Source of the DNA: RGIG3102 sp964369975
Lineage (GTDB): Bacteria > Bacillota > Clostridia > Oscillospirales > Ruminococcaceae
Assembly: GCA_964369975.1 (NCBI GenBank)
Contig: CAYJFZ010000030.1
Span: 1 to 11,355 of the forward strand
DNA: 11,355 nucleotides
Direction of reading: 5' to 3'
Position numbers and translations under genes: made by a program. Below, piece by piece: positions 1 through 6,380 of this stretch. The stretch's first letter is position 1. Every line of letters starts with the position of its first letter. The notes beneath the pieces were generated by a model. That model had not been told where the DNA came from and made no database searches. It saw only the letters and a list, made by a program, of their open reading frames with translations.

Positions 1-693
1 CATCCGTTATGTTTAGCATATTTATTATTGTTTCGTCCCTGTATTTATAGTATAAAGTATTCGCTGAATTTGTTGCAGAGGTTACCTCTTTTTTTGATAA
101 CGGCAAGTGTAAATTAGCGTTTAAATCAAGTGTCATTTGAAGAGCTTCCTTTTTTGTATAACCCGACTGCAAAAGAAAAAGTCTATATAAAAATAACCCG
201 TTTTCACGCATACCGATTAAGTCTTTTTTACGGTTTAACATCAAGTTAGCAATATCGGTTGCTCGTAATCTTGCGAGATGTTTGTTGATTTTAAATGTTT
301 TTTTGTTTTCAGTATTTGACTTTTTGGCTTTATTAGTTTTGCTGTCGCTACTTTTGTTTTTCTCTATATTAAACCATTCAATAAACAAGTCTATAGTATA
401 AATAGCATCGGGATTATATTCTGAAATGACGACTTCTTTATTAACTCCGGGTTTTGCATTGATTGACCCCGGCACACGTAGTACCCTGGGAGCATCTAAG
501 GACAATTTGTCACTGCCAAATTCTTCGAGTTCTTTGTGTAAACATTTTTATTCGTGTCATAGTCGTATAAGTCTAACGAAGACAACATTTTGCCTGTTTT
601 TTCCCCATCCTCGCCATTGAAAAATAACCCAATAGTTTCGCTTTCGATCATTGAACCATATATTAGTTTTTTGTACATATCATGTGATAACAT
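1..693 (-). pseudogene. Primase-like replication protein remnant, frameshifted and running off the window
   Basis: Reading on the minus strand from an ATG at 693 (AAGAGG ribosome site 7 nt upstream), about 49 codons are open before the frame must change near 540-550, next to an A5 run. A change consistent with loss of one base gives a second frame that stays open to position 1. Joined, it contains LHKELEEFGSD, then RVLRVPGSINAKPG, a motif I know from primase/replication proteins of Bacillota plasmids and integrative elements, then a Lys/Asn-rich linker. After that comes a block with GMRENGLFLYRLFLLQSGY and LPLSKKEV, like the primase C-terminal region of such proteins. Only about 60 residues precede the PGSIN motif, so the N-terminal half of the catalytic domain seems absent. 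It is probably non-functional. A sequencing error cannot be excluded for the frameshift, but would not explain the short N-terminus. The family assignment is from motif memory. Confidence 0.5.
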
Positions 694-736
694 ATTCTTG
701 CCTCTTTTCGCATATTCTGAGTCACATGATATGTAC
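673..736 (-). promoter_or_regulatory. 15-bp perfect inverted repeat enclosing the ribosome site and start of the primase-like gene
   Basis: GTACATATCATGTGA (673-687) and TCACATGATATGTAC (722-736) are exact inverted copies separated by 34 nt. In the minus-strand transcript the loop would hold the AAGAGG ribosome site and the ATG at 693, and the 3' arm would fall in codons 2-7. It could be an RNA hairpin that controls translation or a bipartite DNA operator for self-regulation. The repeat is plain; its role is inferred. Confidence 0.5.
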
Positions 737-753
737 TTTGCGGAGTCTTGCAA

Positions 754-1090
754 GAAAAAACAAATTGTTTAAAAAAATTATGAAATGATTAAAAAAACAG
801 CACTATTTTCGTAGCATCTTCTGCAGTTTTGCAAGCCGAGCAATTTTGCAACGATAAACCTGCATAAATACAGGGTTTGCACGATGTTGAGTTTATTCAA
901 TTGTGCATAAATTCAGGTTCCTAAACTTGTAAAAAAGTGCGGTTTAGGAACCCAAAAAAAGTGCAAAAAGTCCAGTAAATAAAGCGAAAAAAACGAGTTA
1001 GGAACCTAATCATGATTTAGGTTCCTAACTTCTTTTTTTCGTTCTTAATATAAAAACATAAAATTTTATATTTTAATTACGAATATATGT
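754..1090. repeat. AT-rich repeat cluster resembling a plasmid-type origin
   Basis: This non-coding stretch behind the primase-like gene is dense in repeats. TGCATAAATNCAGG occurs directly repeated at 861-874 and 904-917 (43-bp period). AAAAAAGTGC occurs at 931-940 and 955-964. A TTAGGAACC-type box occurs four times as two inverted pairs: 916-926 with 942-952 (11-bp arms), and 996-1009 with 1017-1030 (14-bp arms). Iteron-like repeats in AT-rich DNA beside a rep/primase gene are typical of replication origins and of rep operators. No DnaA box set was identified. Calling it an origin is inference. Confidence 0.4.
985..1041 (+). terminator. Symmetrical hairpin with A-tract and T-tract, terminator-like
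   Basis: AGTTAGGAACCTAA (996-1009) pairs perfectly with 1017-1030 around a 7-nt loop. It is preceded by A7 and followed by T7, so the symmetry extends to about 25 bp per arm with two mismatches. This is the layout of a bidirectional intrinsic terminator. It also contains two of the four TTAGGAACC boxes, so it may instead be a protein-binding site. Confidence 0.35.
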
Positions 1091-1118
1091 TTGATTTTTT
1101 GATGAAATGTGGTATAAT
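1091..1118 (+). promoter_or_regulatory. Sigma-A promoter of the orphan gene at 1212
   Basis: TTGATT at 1091-1096 and a perfect TATAAT at 1113-1118 are separated by 16 nt, with an extended -10 TGG immediately upstream. The predicted start near 1125 leaves a leader of about 87 nt before the ATG. Confidence 0.6.
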
Positions 1119-1211
1119 ATGGTACAATATTAGGTATACTACAAAGACAAAAAACGAAAGTCACAGGGTAGTTTTTTATCATATTTTTTAAAAAAAGAAA
1201 GGAAACAGAAA

Positions 1212-1589
1212 ATGAGTATGACCACAAATTTCGAGAAAACGATTATCGACTTATACAACAAAAAACAATTGACTGAAAATTTGTTACGAAAATTATTGGG
1301 CGAATTGGAGGGATACTACATCGATCCCGAAGCAATCGCAGGGATCGAGACTGATGACGGTAAGCAGTTCAAGGAATTAATATGTTTTACCGTCGAACCT
1401 ATGACCCATAAGGAAATTATGAACACATCACGATTAATCGACAATGATGCCGGCGATATTTGGGGTAACAAGGTGGAAGCTGAAAGGATGTTTGAACGAA
1501 TTTGGTACGACGATTTAGATATGCCGGATAGCGATGAATCCGCCTATCAACGCCATTGTGAAAACTCTCGAATTGGTTGTCTATCTTGA
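1212..1589 (+). CDS. Hypothetical acidic protein, 125 aa
   Basis: I do not recognise this protein. It has its own good promoter about 90 nt upstream and an AAAGG ribosome site 9 nt before the ATG at 1212; a second ATG two codons later is too far from that site. The product is soluble-looking, rich in Asp/Glu, with no signal peptide, membrane segment or obvious metal or nucleotide motif. The N-terminal third (FEKTIIDLYNKKQLTENLLRK) looks helical, and the C-terminal part is strongly acidic with a Cys near the end (IGCLS). It lies alone on the plus strand between the origin-like repeats and a 20-bp inverted repeat. Its place suggests an accessory gene of the same element as the primase fragment, perhaps a small regulator or an element-encoded effector, but nothing in the sequence decides this. 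Confidence 0.6.
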   Translation: MSMTTNFEKTIIDLYNKKQLTENLLRKLLGELEGYYIDPEAIAGIETDDGKQFKELICFTVEPMTHKEIMNTSRLIDNDAGDIWGNKVEAERMFERIWYDDLDMPDSDESAYQRHCENSRIGCLS

Positions 1590-1591
1590 TG

Positions 1592-1629
1592 TTTCCTTTT
1601 TTTAGTTTTTATTGGGAAAAGGAAGTTTT
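1592..1629 (+). terminator. Weak AT-rich hairpin after the orphan gene
   Basis: TTCCTTTT (1593-1600) pairs with AAAAGGAA (1617-1624), extended by T-G wobbles on the loop side, and GTTTTATT follows. It begins within a few bases of the stop codon of the 125-aa gene. The stem is AT-rich, so termination would be modest. Confidence 0.3.
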
Positions 1630-1677
1630 ATTGGAATGTTTAATGGATATTATATTTATTTAAATTACCATTTGTTT

Positions 1678-1725
1678 AATTAACTATCTCCCGATATGTT
1701 GCGGTATATCGGGAGATAGTTAATT
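1678..1725. repeat. Perfect 20-bp inverted repeat with 8-nt loop
   Basis: The arms at 1678-1697 and 1706-1725 are exact complements (core ACTATCTCCCGATAT) around GTTGCGGT. Neither strand has a T-tract after the stem, so a standard intrinsic terminator is unlikely. It may be a protein-binding palindrome, a recombination site or a small non-autonomous element. Confidence 0.55.
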
Positions 1726-1729
1726 TAAT

Positions 1730-1888
1730 ATGTTATTTGACTACAAAAATTTCTTTAAAGGATATTTAAGCGATGTCGAAGGCAATAACAGAGAACTTAA
1801 TCTCTGCCGTATAGTAATTATGTTTGTTCAAAAGAGCTGTTGCTCTGTTACAGGACAACAGCTCAAAGAAAAGGAATGCAACCTATAA
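1730..1888 (+). pseudogene. Possible truncated gene start, 52 codons
   Basis: An open frame from ATG 1730 to TAA 1886-1888 encodes MLFDYKNFFKGYLSDVEGNN followed by a short hydrophobic stretch (LCRIVIMFV) and then Cys/Gln-rich sequence overlapping the kdgK terminator. The first 32 residues look like the beginning of a membrane protein; the remainder does not look like a natural continuation. There is no well-placed ribosome site. It could be a real gene start cut off by rearrangement, or chance. Confidence 0.2.
1830..1864 (-). terminator. Intrinsic terminator of kdgK
   Basis: On the minus strand, GAGCTGTTG (from 1864) pairs with CAACAGCTC (to 1834) and TTTT follows at 1833-1830. It begins 35 nt after the kdgK stop codon, so it closes the catabolic locus. 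Confidence 0.7.
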
Positions 1889-1898
1889 TCACTCAATC

Positions 1899-2993
1899 TT
1901 ACCGCTGTACCCTTGCGCCGGCTCCCGACATAAGGTTTTTAACCTCTTTAAGGCTTGCCATAGTCGTGTCGCCTGCGGTTGTCATAGCGAGAGCTCCGTG
2001 GGCAGCGCCGAAGTTTACCGCTTGTTCGGGGTCGCTTGTCGTCATCAATCCATAGATTAGCCCCGAAGCAAAGCTGTCTCCGCCGCCTACTCGGTCGAGT
2101 ATCTCCAAATTGTCGTACTGAGACGCTTTGTAAACTTCTCCGTCGGCGTAGCAAAGCGCAGACCAATGGTTAACGGTAGCGGTTACGACTTCTCGAAGCG
2201 TTGTAGCTATTGCCTTAAAGTTTGGATATTCTTTCGCGACTTTTTCCATCATCGCTTTATATCCGTCAAGGTTTAGCGTTTTAAGCCCGTCGTTGCCCTC
2301 AATTTCAAACCCGAGACACGCGGTAAAATCCTCTTCGTTTCCTATCATAACGTCAACATATTTCGCTATCTCTTTGTTGACCTCTTGCGCCTTTTGTTTT
2401 CCGCCGATATCTTTCCATTGTGACGGGCGGTAGTTTAAGTCGTACGAAACAATAGTTCCGTATTTTTTTGCCGTCTTAATCGCCACAACAACCGTTTCTG
2501 CGGATTGTTCCGAAAGAGCGGCGTATATTCCTCCGGTATGGAACCACCTTGCTCCGAGCGTTCCGAAGATATAATCGAAATCGAAGTCTTCGGGGCGCAT
2601 CTTAGATATTGCGCTGTTTGCCCTGTCGGAACAACCGATCGCTCCGCGAACCCCGAAACCTCTTTCGGTAAAGTTAATTCCGTTTCGGCAGTTTCGTCCT
2701 ATTCCGTCGTATGGCAGATATTTAATAAGCGAGGTATCGACCCCACCTTGACAAACAAAATCGGTAAGAAGCGAGCCAACCTCGTTGTCGGCAAACGCCG
2801 TAATAACCGCCGTTTTCATCTCAAAACATTTGCGAAGTCCTCTTGCAACGTTGTATTCTCCGCCGCCCTCCCAAGCGCGAAAACCTCTTGCGGTTCTAAT
2901 TCTACCCTCGCCGGGGTCAAGTCTTAACATAATCTCGCCCATCGAGATTTGATCATACATACATTCTCCGGACGGTCTAAGTTTTATATCCAT
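1899..2993 (-). CDS. kdgK: 2-keto-3-deoxygluconate (KDG) kinase, PfkB family
   Basis: This cytoplasmic ribokinase/PfkB-family sugar kinase, 364 aa, would phosphorylate 2-keto-3-deoxy-D-gluconate at C6 with ATP to give KDPG. The N-terminal sugar-binding motif GGGEYNVARGL is at residues 43-53, DLNYRP at 185-190, and the C-terminal PfkB signature RVGGGDSFASG at 301-311, with Asp306 as the expected catalytic base and GGGD as the anion hole. The ATG at 2993 has an AGGAG site 6 nt upstream; the Met at residue 12 lacks one. Family members are usually 310-350 aa, so this is slightly long. Its product is the substrate of the aldolase encoded upstream at 3472-4071. A separate promoter lies at 3038-3065 and a terminator follows. 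Within PfkB the substrate is inferred mainly from the eda neighbour. Confidence 0.88.
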   Translation of the reverse strand: MDIKLRPSGECMYDQISMGEIMLRLDPGEGRIRTARGFRAWEGGGEYNVARGLRKCFEMKTAVITAFADNEVGSLLTDFVCQGGVDTSLIKYLPYDGIGRNCRNGINFTERGFGVRGAIGCSDRANSAISKMRPEDFDFDYIFGTLGARWFHTGGIYAALSEQSAETVVVAIKTAKKYGTIVSYDLNYRPSQWKDIGGKQKAQEVNKEIAKYVDVMIGNEEDFTACLGFEIEGNDGLKTLNLDGYKAMMEKVAKEYPNFKAIATTLREVVTATVNHWSALCYADGEVYKASQYDNLEILDRVGGGDSFASGLIYGLMTTSDPEQAVNFGAAHGALAMTTAGDTTMASLKEVKNLMSGAGARVQR

Positions 2994-3037
2994 TTTGTTC
3001 TCCTGTTCTTAATCTGTTTTCTCTGTCTTATTAGAAA

Positions 3038-3065
3038 ATTAAAATATCATTTATTGTATCGTCAA
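3038..3065 (-). promoter_or_regulatory. Probable own promoter of kdgK
   Basis: On the minus strand TTGACG (3065-3060) and TTTAAT (3043-3038) are 16 nt apart, each one base from consensus. The predicted start near 3031 is about 38 nt ahead of the kdgK ATG. It would let kdgK be expressed despite the repeat cluster that separates it from eda. Confidence 0.5.
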
Positions 3066-3073
3066 TTTTTTGT

Positions 3074-3471
3074 TGGTTGGGGCGACGGAGACGGGCGGAT
3101 AGTATCCGCCCCTACTACCGCCGATTTTTTGCAGTTCGGGCGACGGGGAAGCCCTCTCAGTCACTTCGTGACAGTCTCTCTAACCTCTCCTTTGGGAGAG
3201 GACAGGGAGAGCCTTTGGACTTTACGCCTTATTTGATAGAGTTTTTGGCTTTACTCTTGGCTCTCCCTTTGGGAGAGCTGTCAATCTCGGATTGGCTGAG
3301 AGGGCGAGCAACAAAGCCACAACAACTATAAATTTAAAAATGACACAAGGTACTACGCCGTCCTATTATGGCAATGTCGGAACGACAAGCCCATAAAAAA
3401 ACGCCAATGCCACAAAATTTTATTCAAATTCCGCCACGAAGTGGCGCACCTTCACTATTCACTATTAATTA
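3074..3471. repeat. Cluster of dispersed palindromic repeats between eda and kdgK
   Basis: This gene-free stretch is built of short hairpins: GGGCGGAT-AGT-ATCCGCCC (3093-3111), GTCAC-TTC-GTGAC (3160-3172), CCTCTCC-TTTG-GGAGAGG (3184-3201), GCTCTCCC-TTT-GGGAGAGC (3260-3278), TGTCG-GAA-CGACA (3375-3387) and CGCCAC-GAA-GTGGCG (3432-3446), then an ATTCACTATT/AATTATT tract (3450-3480). It is more G+C-rich than the surrounding intergenic DNA. I know such CTCTCCC/GGGAGAG and CGCCACGAAGTGGCG units as interspersed repeats of clostridial genomes. Short open frames through it on the plus strand reflect the repeats, not genes. Confidence 0.65.
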
Positions 3472-4071
3472 TTAATTATTAACTATCTCCGCTATTTCCT
3501 TACACGAAGCAACAATCTCCTCGTCGTTTCCTTTCATCATCCAAGAACCGCCTACCGCCTCTATCTTGTCCCATGCTAAAAACTCGGAAAGGTTAGACGC
3601 ATCTACGCCGCCCGTTGGGATAAACTTTATTTGAGGGAACGGACCTGCAAGCGATTTCATAGCTTTAAGTCCGCCGTAAACGTTAGCCGGGAAAAACTTA
3701 ACCGTCGTCCAACCGTCCGCTATTGCCATTATTATCTCGGTAGGGGTTACGCAACCGGGGAAATACGGAACGTTTCTTTGTTTACAAACGCTTGAAACCC
3801 CTTTGTCGAACCCGGGACCTACTATGAATTTAACGCCGATATCTATAGCTTCGTTTGCTTGCGCTTCGTTTATAACGGTTCCGGCTCCTATTAACATGTC
3901 GGGGAACTCTTTTATTGCAAGTTTAATGGCGTCTTTTGCGCATTCGGTTCTAAACGTAATTTCGGCAATAGGAAGTCCGCCGTCCTTTAATGCTTTGAGT
4001 TTTGGCAAAGTGTCTTCAAGTTTATTTATAACTACTACCGGAACTACTTTATGTTTTTGTACTCTGTCCAT
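3472..4071 (-). CDS. eda: KDPG aldolase (2-keto-3-deoxy-6-phosphogluconate aldolase)
   Basis: This class I aldolase of the KDPG/KHG family, 199 aa (usual size about 200-215), cleaves KDPG to pyruvate and D-glyceraldehyde 3-phosphate in the cytoplasm. The family landmarks are in order: EITFRT at 37-42 with Glu37 as the likely proton-transfer residue, GAGTV at 62-66, FPGCVTPTE at 104-112, VKFFPA at 124-129 with Lys125 as the Schiff-base lysine, and the phosphate-binding TGGV at 153-156. The frame extends 23 codons further upstream, but the Cys-rich extension is atypical and crosses the terminator hairpin. The ATG at 4071 follows AAAAAGGATAAGG and is preferred. A hairpin upstream separates it from the binding-protein gene; a weak promoter (TTGTAT, TATAAC at 4105-4100, only 15 nt apart) may lie between them. 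KHG/KDPG bifunctionality cannot be excluded. Confidence 0.92.
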   Translation of the reverse strand: MDRVQKHKVVPVVVINKLEDTLPKLKALKDGGLPIAEITFRTECAKDAIKLAIKEFPDMLIGAGTVINEAQANEAIDIGVKFIVGPGFDKGVSSVCKQRNVPYFPGCVTPTEIIMAIADGWTTVKFFPANVYGGLKAMKSLAGPFPQIKFIPTGGVDASNLSEFLAWDKIEAVGGSWMMKGNDEEIVASCKEIAEIVNN

Positions 4072-4120
4072 GTTTTTTTCCTTATCCTTTTTAAGCGTTG
4101 TTATACAACTAAATAAACTA

Positions 4121-4182
4121 ATACAAAAACGGCAGCACATCTTCTGCTATAACATGTTTATTCAGAAGTTGTACTGCCGTTT
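4121..4182 (-). terminator. Hairpin terminator or attenuator after the binding-protein gene
   Basis: Arms 4163-4182 and 4127-4146 (AAACGGCAG...TTCTG) match at 18 of 20 positions, one mismatch being a possible G-U pair, around a 16-nt loop. On the minus strand the stem is followed by TTTTTGTATT. It lies 33 nt past the stop codon at 4215 and 50 nt ahead of eda. It probably lowers read-through into eda or stabilises the upstream mRNA end. Confidence 0.6.
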
Positions 4183-4214
4183 AATTAAATTAGGCAGTTA
4201 AATTAAATGCAATT

Positions 4215-5522
4215 TTACCCAAGGGGAGCAGGGTATACAATTTCGCTCGAAGCAAATTCGTAGGGCCAAACAGTTTTCCATTCGCCGTCTTGAATTTGTG
4301 CTATAGCAACCGAAGCGTGGATGTTATCTTGATAGTGCGGTTCTCCGAGGAGTTCGTAGTCTTCAAAATCAATCTTGTCATAGGGCAATATGATATCTCT
4401 TCCGCCGGGGAATGCGCCGTCGATAACCAATTCATCCAAAGCATCACGTACAGCAGGACCGTCTGTTGTTCCGGCAGCTTCGATAGCAGCTTTAAACAAC
4501 CACACTACTGTGTAAGCTTCTGCCGAGTGTCCGTTCATTACAACTCCTGTAGCGGCTTCAAAGTCTTCGTTTATTTCAACACCGTTTACGAGATCCGAAT
4601 TGAACTCAACAACAGATGCTACGCCGTTAGCCATTTCGCCAAGGTTAGTTATGAACGAAGGATCTGTAAATCCGTTAGCTTTTGCAACTATCATGTTGGG
4701 CGTATATTGTTGTTCTTTAAGTGTTTGAATAAATAGGGTTGCATCTCCTATGTAGGAGTCTGCTAAAACTGCATCGGGGTCAGCTTGTTTTAACGCCAAA
4801 ACTTGAGCACTTAAATCGGTAGCGTTACTTGTATAGTCTACAGTTGCTACAAGCTCAATACCATATTCGTCTTGGAAAAGCTCGACACAACGAATAAGTT
4901 CTTGACCTATTGCGGCTCTATCGGTAAAGATAGCAACGGTTTCGATTTTTTCGCCTGTTTGTTCTTCGGAGTCTTTAAGGAACATAAGCATGTTTTCAAC
5001 ATAAACAGAGTTTAACGGGCAAAGACGGAAGAAATAATCTATTTCTGCATGGTCTGCATCTGTCAAACGATCTAATGTTGAAATAGCTGTTATCATCGGT
5101 ATTTCGTATTGTTGGCAAACTTGTGCTACAACTTCAGTAACAACCGACATGTGACAACCCATGATAAAATCAACATTTTCTTGAGTTATAAGGCGTTCTG
5201 CTTCCGATCTTCCGGTAGCCGCATCGCCTGCGTGGTCGCCACGAACGACTTCGATCATGCGTCCGTTAACGCCGCCTGCTTCGTTGATTTCAGCAACAGC
5301 AAAATCAATACCAAGCAAAATATTTTCGCCAATTGCGGCAGCTCCGCCGGTCATCGAATAGATTGTGCCGAGTTTAATCGGGTCTTGCGTAGTTTCTGCT
5401 TCATTAACAGCACCGGGTGCATCGTCTGTCGGGGTTTCTGTGGTTACAGGAGCGCAACCGCTAAACACACCTACCAAAAGCGCCATAACGCAGATAATCG
5501 AGAATAATTTTTTTAGTTTCAT
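4215..5522 (-). CDS. livJ: Liv-type ABC transporter substrate-binding lipoprotein
   Basis: This 435-aa extracytoplasmic binding protein belongs to the type I periplasmic-binding fold used by branched-chain amino acid (HAAT) transporters. A lysine-led signal (MKLKKLFSII) and hydrophobic stretch end at VFSGC, with Cys23 as the lipidation site (Phe at -3 is less usual than Leu). A Thr/Glu/Pro/Ala-rich linker follows to about residue 47. The mature domain starts with IKLGTIYSMTGGAAAIGENI (49-68) and continues with the family-typical EINEAGGVNGR at 78-88 and IPMITAIST in the first lobe. The ATG has GGAGG 9 nt upstream. The gene follows livF by 150 nt and precedes eda, so the ligand may be a sugar acid rather than an amino acid. 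Which ligand it binds cannot be read from the sequence by eye. Confidence 0.85.
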   Translation of the reverse strand: MKLKKLFSIICVMALLVGVFSGCAPVTTETPTDDAPGAVNEAETTQDPIKLGTIYSMTGGAAAIGENILLGIDFAVAEINEAGGVNGRMIEVVRGDHAGDAATGRSEAERLITQENVDFIMGCHMSVVTEVVAQVCQQYEIPMITAISTLDRLTDADHAEIDYFFRLCPLNSVYVENMLMFLKDSEEQTGEKIETVAIFTDRAAIGQELIRCVELFQDEYGIELVATVDYTSNATDLSAQVLALKQADPDAVLADSYIGDATLFIQTLKEQQYTPNMIVAKANGFTDPSFITNLGEMANGVASVVEFNSDLVNGVEINEDFEAATGVVMNGHSAEAYTVVWLFKAAIEAAGTTDGPAVRDALDELVIDGAFPGGRDIILPYDKIDFEDYELLGEPHYQDNIHASVAIAQIQDGEWKTVWPYEFASSEIVYPAPLG

Positions 5523-5595
5523 ATTTTGTCCTCCGTTTTTTTATATCTGGCATCTTATAAAAAGATGTCGTTTACTAAATTGTTTTTTTGCTTAT

Positions 5596-5623
5596 ATAAT
5601 ACGCTGAACTGCCAACAACGCAA
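5596..5623 (-). promoter_or_regulatory. Possible internal promoter for the binding-protein gene
   Basis: On the minus strand TTGCGT (5623-5618) and TATTAT (5601-5596) are 16 nt apart in the 150-nt gap after livF. Binding proteins are normally made in excess over their permease, so an extra promoter is plausible. A small CATCTT-TTTAT-AAGATG hairpin lies between it and the ribosome site. Both hexamers are imperfect. Confidence 0.3.
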
Positions 5624-5672
5624 AATACTATAATTAAGGATTGCTTCGTTTTTATTTGTTTTGGTTTGAGGA

Positions 5673-6380
5673 TTATATTCCCAAATAAGCTTTTTTTACG
5701 TGTTCATTTGTTTGAAGTTCTTTTGCTGTTCCTTCAAGAGAAATACGTCCGTTTTCAACAACGTAACCTCTGTCCGCTGTTGCCAAAGCCTTTGTAATAT
5801 CTTGTTCTACCAAAAGAACCGAAATTTTGTCTTCGCTTGCTAAAGTTTTTGCAACTTCAAGTATATCGTCTACTATATTAGGGGCTAAACCAAGCGACGG
5901 TTCATCTAATATAAGTAGTTTTGGCTCTCCTATTAACGCTCTTGCTACCGCCACCATCTGTTGTTCGCCGCCCGATAAAGTGCCGGCGGCTTGCTTTGAA
6001 CGTTCCTTTAGTTTCGGAAACCATGCATAAGCTTTTTCTAAATTAGTCTTAAAATTTGCTTTGGTTTCTTTGTTGAACGCACCCATTTGTAGATTCTCCA
6101 AAACACTCATCTCGGTAAAAAGTTGACGTCCTTCGGGGACTTGAACGATGCCATAATTCAAAATATCTCGAGAACTTTTTTTAATTAATTCTTGATTATT
6201 AAATTGAATTGAACCCGAACTCGGTTTAATCATACCTGTAACGGCACGTACCATTGTTGTTTTTCCGGCACCGTTAGAACCTAAAATAGCAACTATCTCG
6301 CCGTCGTTAAGGGTAAAAGCTATGTCCCATAGAATATTTATAGCTCCATAACCGGCGTTTAATCCTTCAACTTTAATCAT
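5673..6380 (-). CDS. livF: Liv-type ABC transporter ATP-binding protein LivF
   Basis: This 235-aa cytoplasmic ATPase subunit would pair with LivG under the LivHM permease. Walker A GSNGAGKTT is at residues 34-42, the ABC signature LSGGEQ at 135-140, and Walker B LLILDE at 155-160, followed by PSLGLAP. The switch region reads LVEQD, with Gln193 in place of the usual His, as is normal in LivF. The ATG at 6380 has AGGAGG 6 nt upstream; an ATG seven codons earlier inside livG has none. The start overlaps the end of livG by 8 nt (ATGATTAA), which indicates translational coupling. All key ATPase residues are intact, so this subunit should hydrolyse ATP. Confidence 0.92.
   Translation of the reverse strand: MIKVEGLNAGYGAINILWDIAFTLNDGEIVAILGSNGAGKTTMVRAVTGMIKPSSGSIQFNNQELIKKSSRDILNYGIVQVPEGRQLFTEMSVLENLQMGAFNKETKANFKTNLEKAYAWFPKLKERSKQAAGTLSGGEQQMVAVARALIGEPKLLILDEPSLGLAPNIVDDILEVAKTLASEDKISVLLVEQDITKALATADRGYVVENGRISLEGTAKELQTNEHVKKAYLGI

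Noticed and set aside
861..964. CRISPR array
   Set aside because: The repeats are short, of different types and irregularly spaced, with no cas gene nearby; they fit iteron-like repeats better.
1679..1691. 13-bp match ATTAACTATCTCC shared with the 3' end of eda (3478-3490)
   Set aside because: The flanks do not match and the eda copy is ordinary coding sequence around its stop codon, so chance is enough.
2505..2927. Plus-strand open frame of 140 codons
   Set aside because: It lies wholly antisense to kdgK, has no ribosome site, and its composition is that of a complement frame of a well-supported PfkB kinase.
2949..3331. Plus-strand open frames of 95 and 84 codons
   Set aside because: They run through the dispersed hairpin repeats, and their sequences simply translate the palindromes.
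4072..4140. Upstream start for eda adding 23 residues
   Set aside because: The extension is Cys-rich, crosses the terminator stem and lacks a ribosome site, while the ATG at 4071 has a good one and gives the normal family N-terminus.
4290..5507. Two plus-strand open frames of 148 and 132 codons
   Set aside because: Both are antisense to the binding-protein gene and are Cys/Ser-rich without motifs or start signals.
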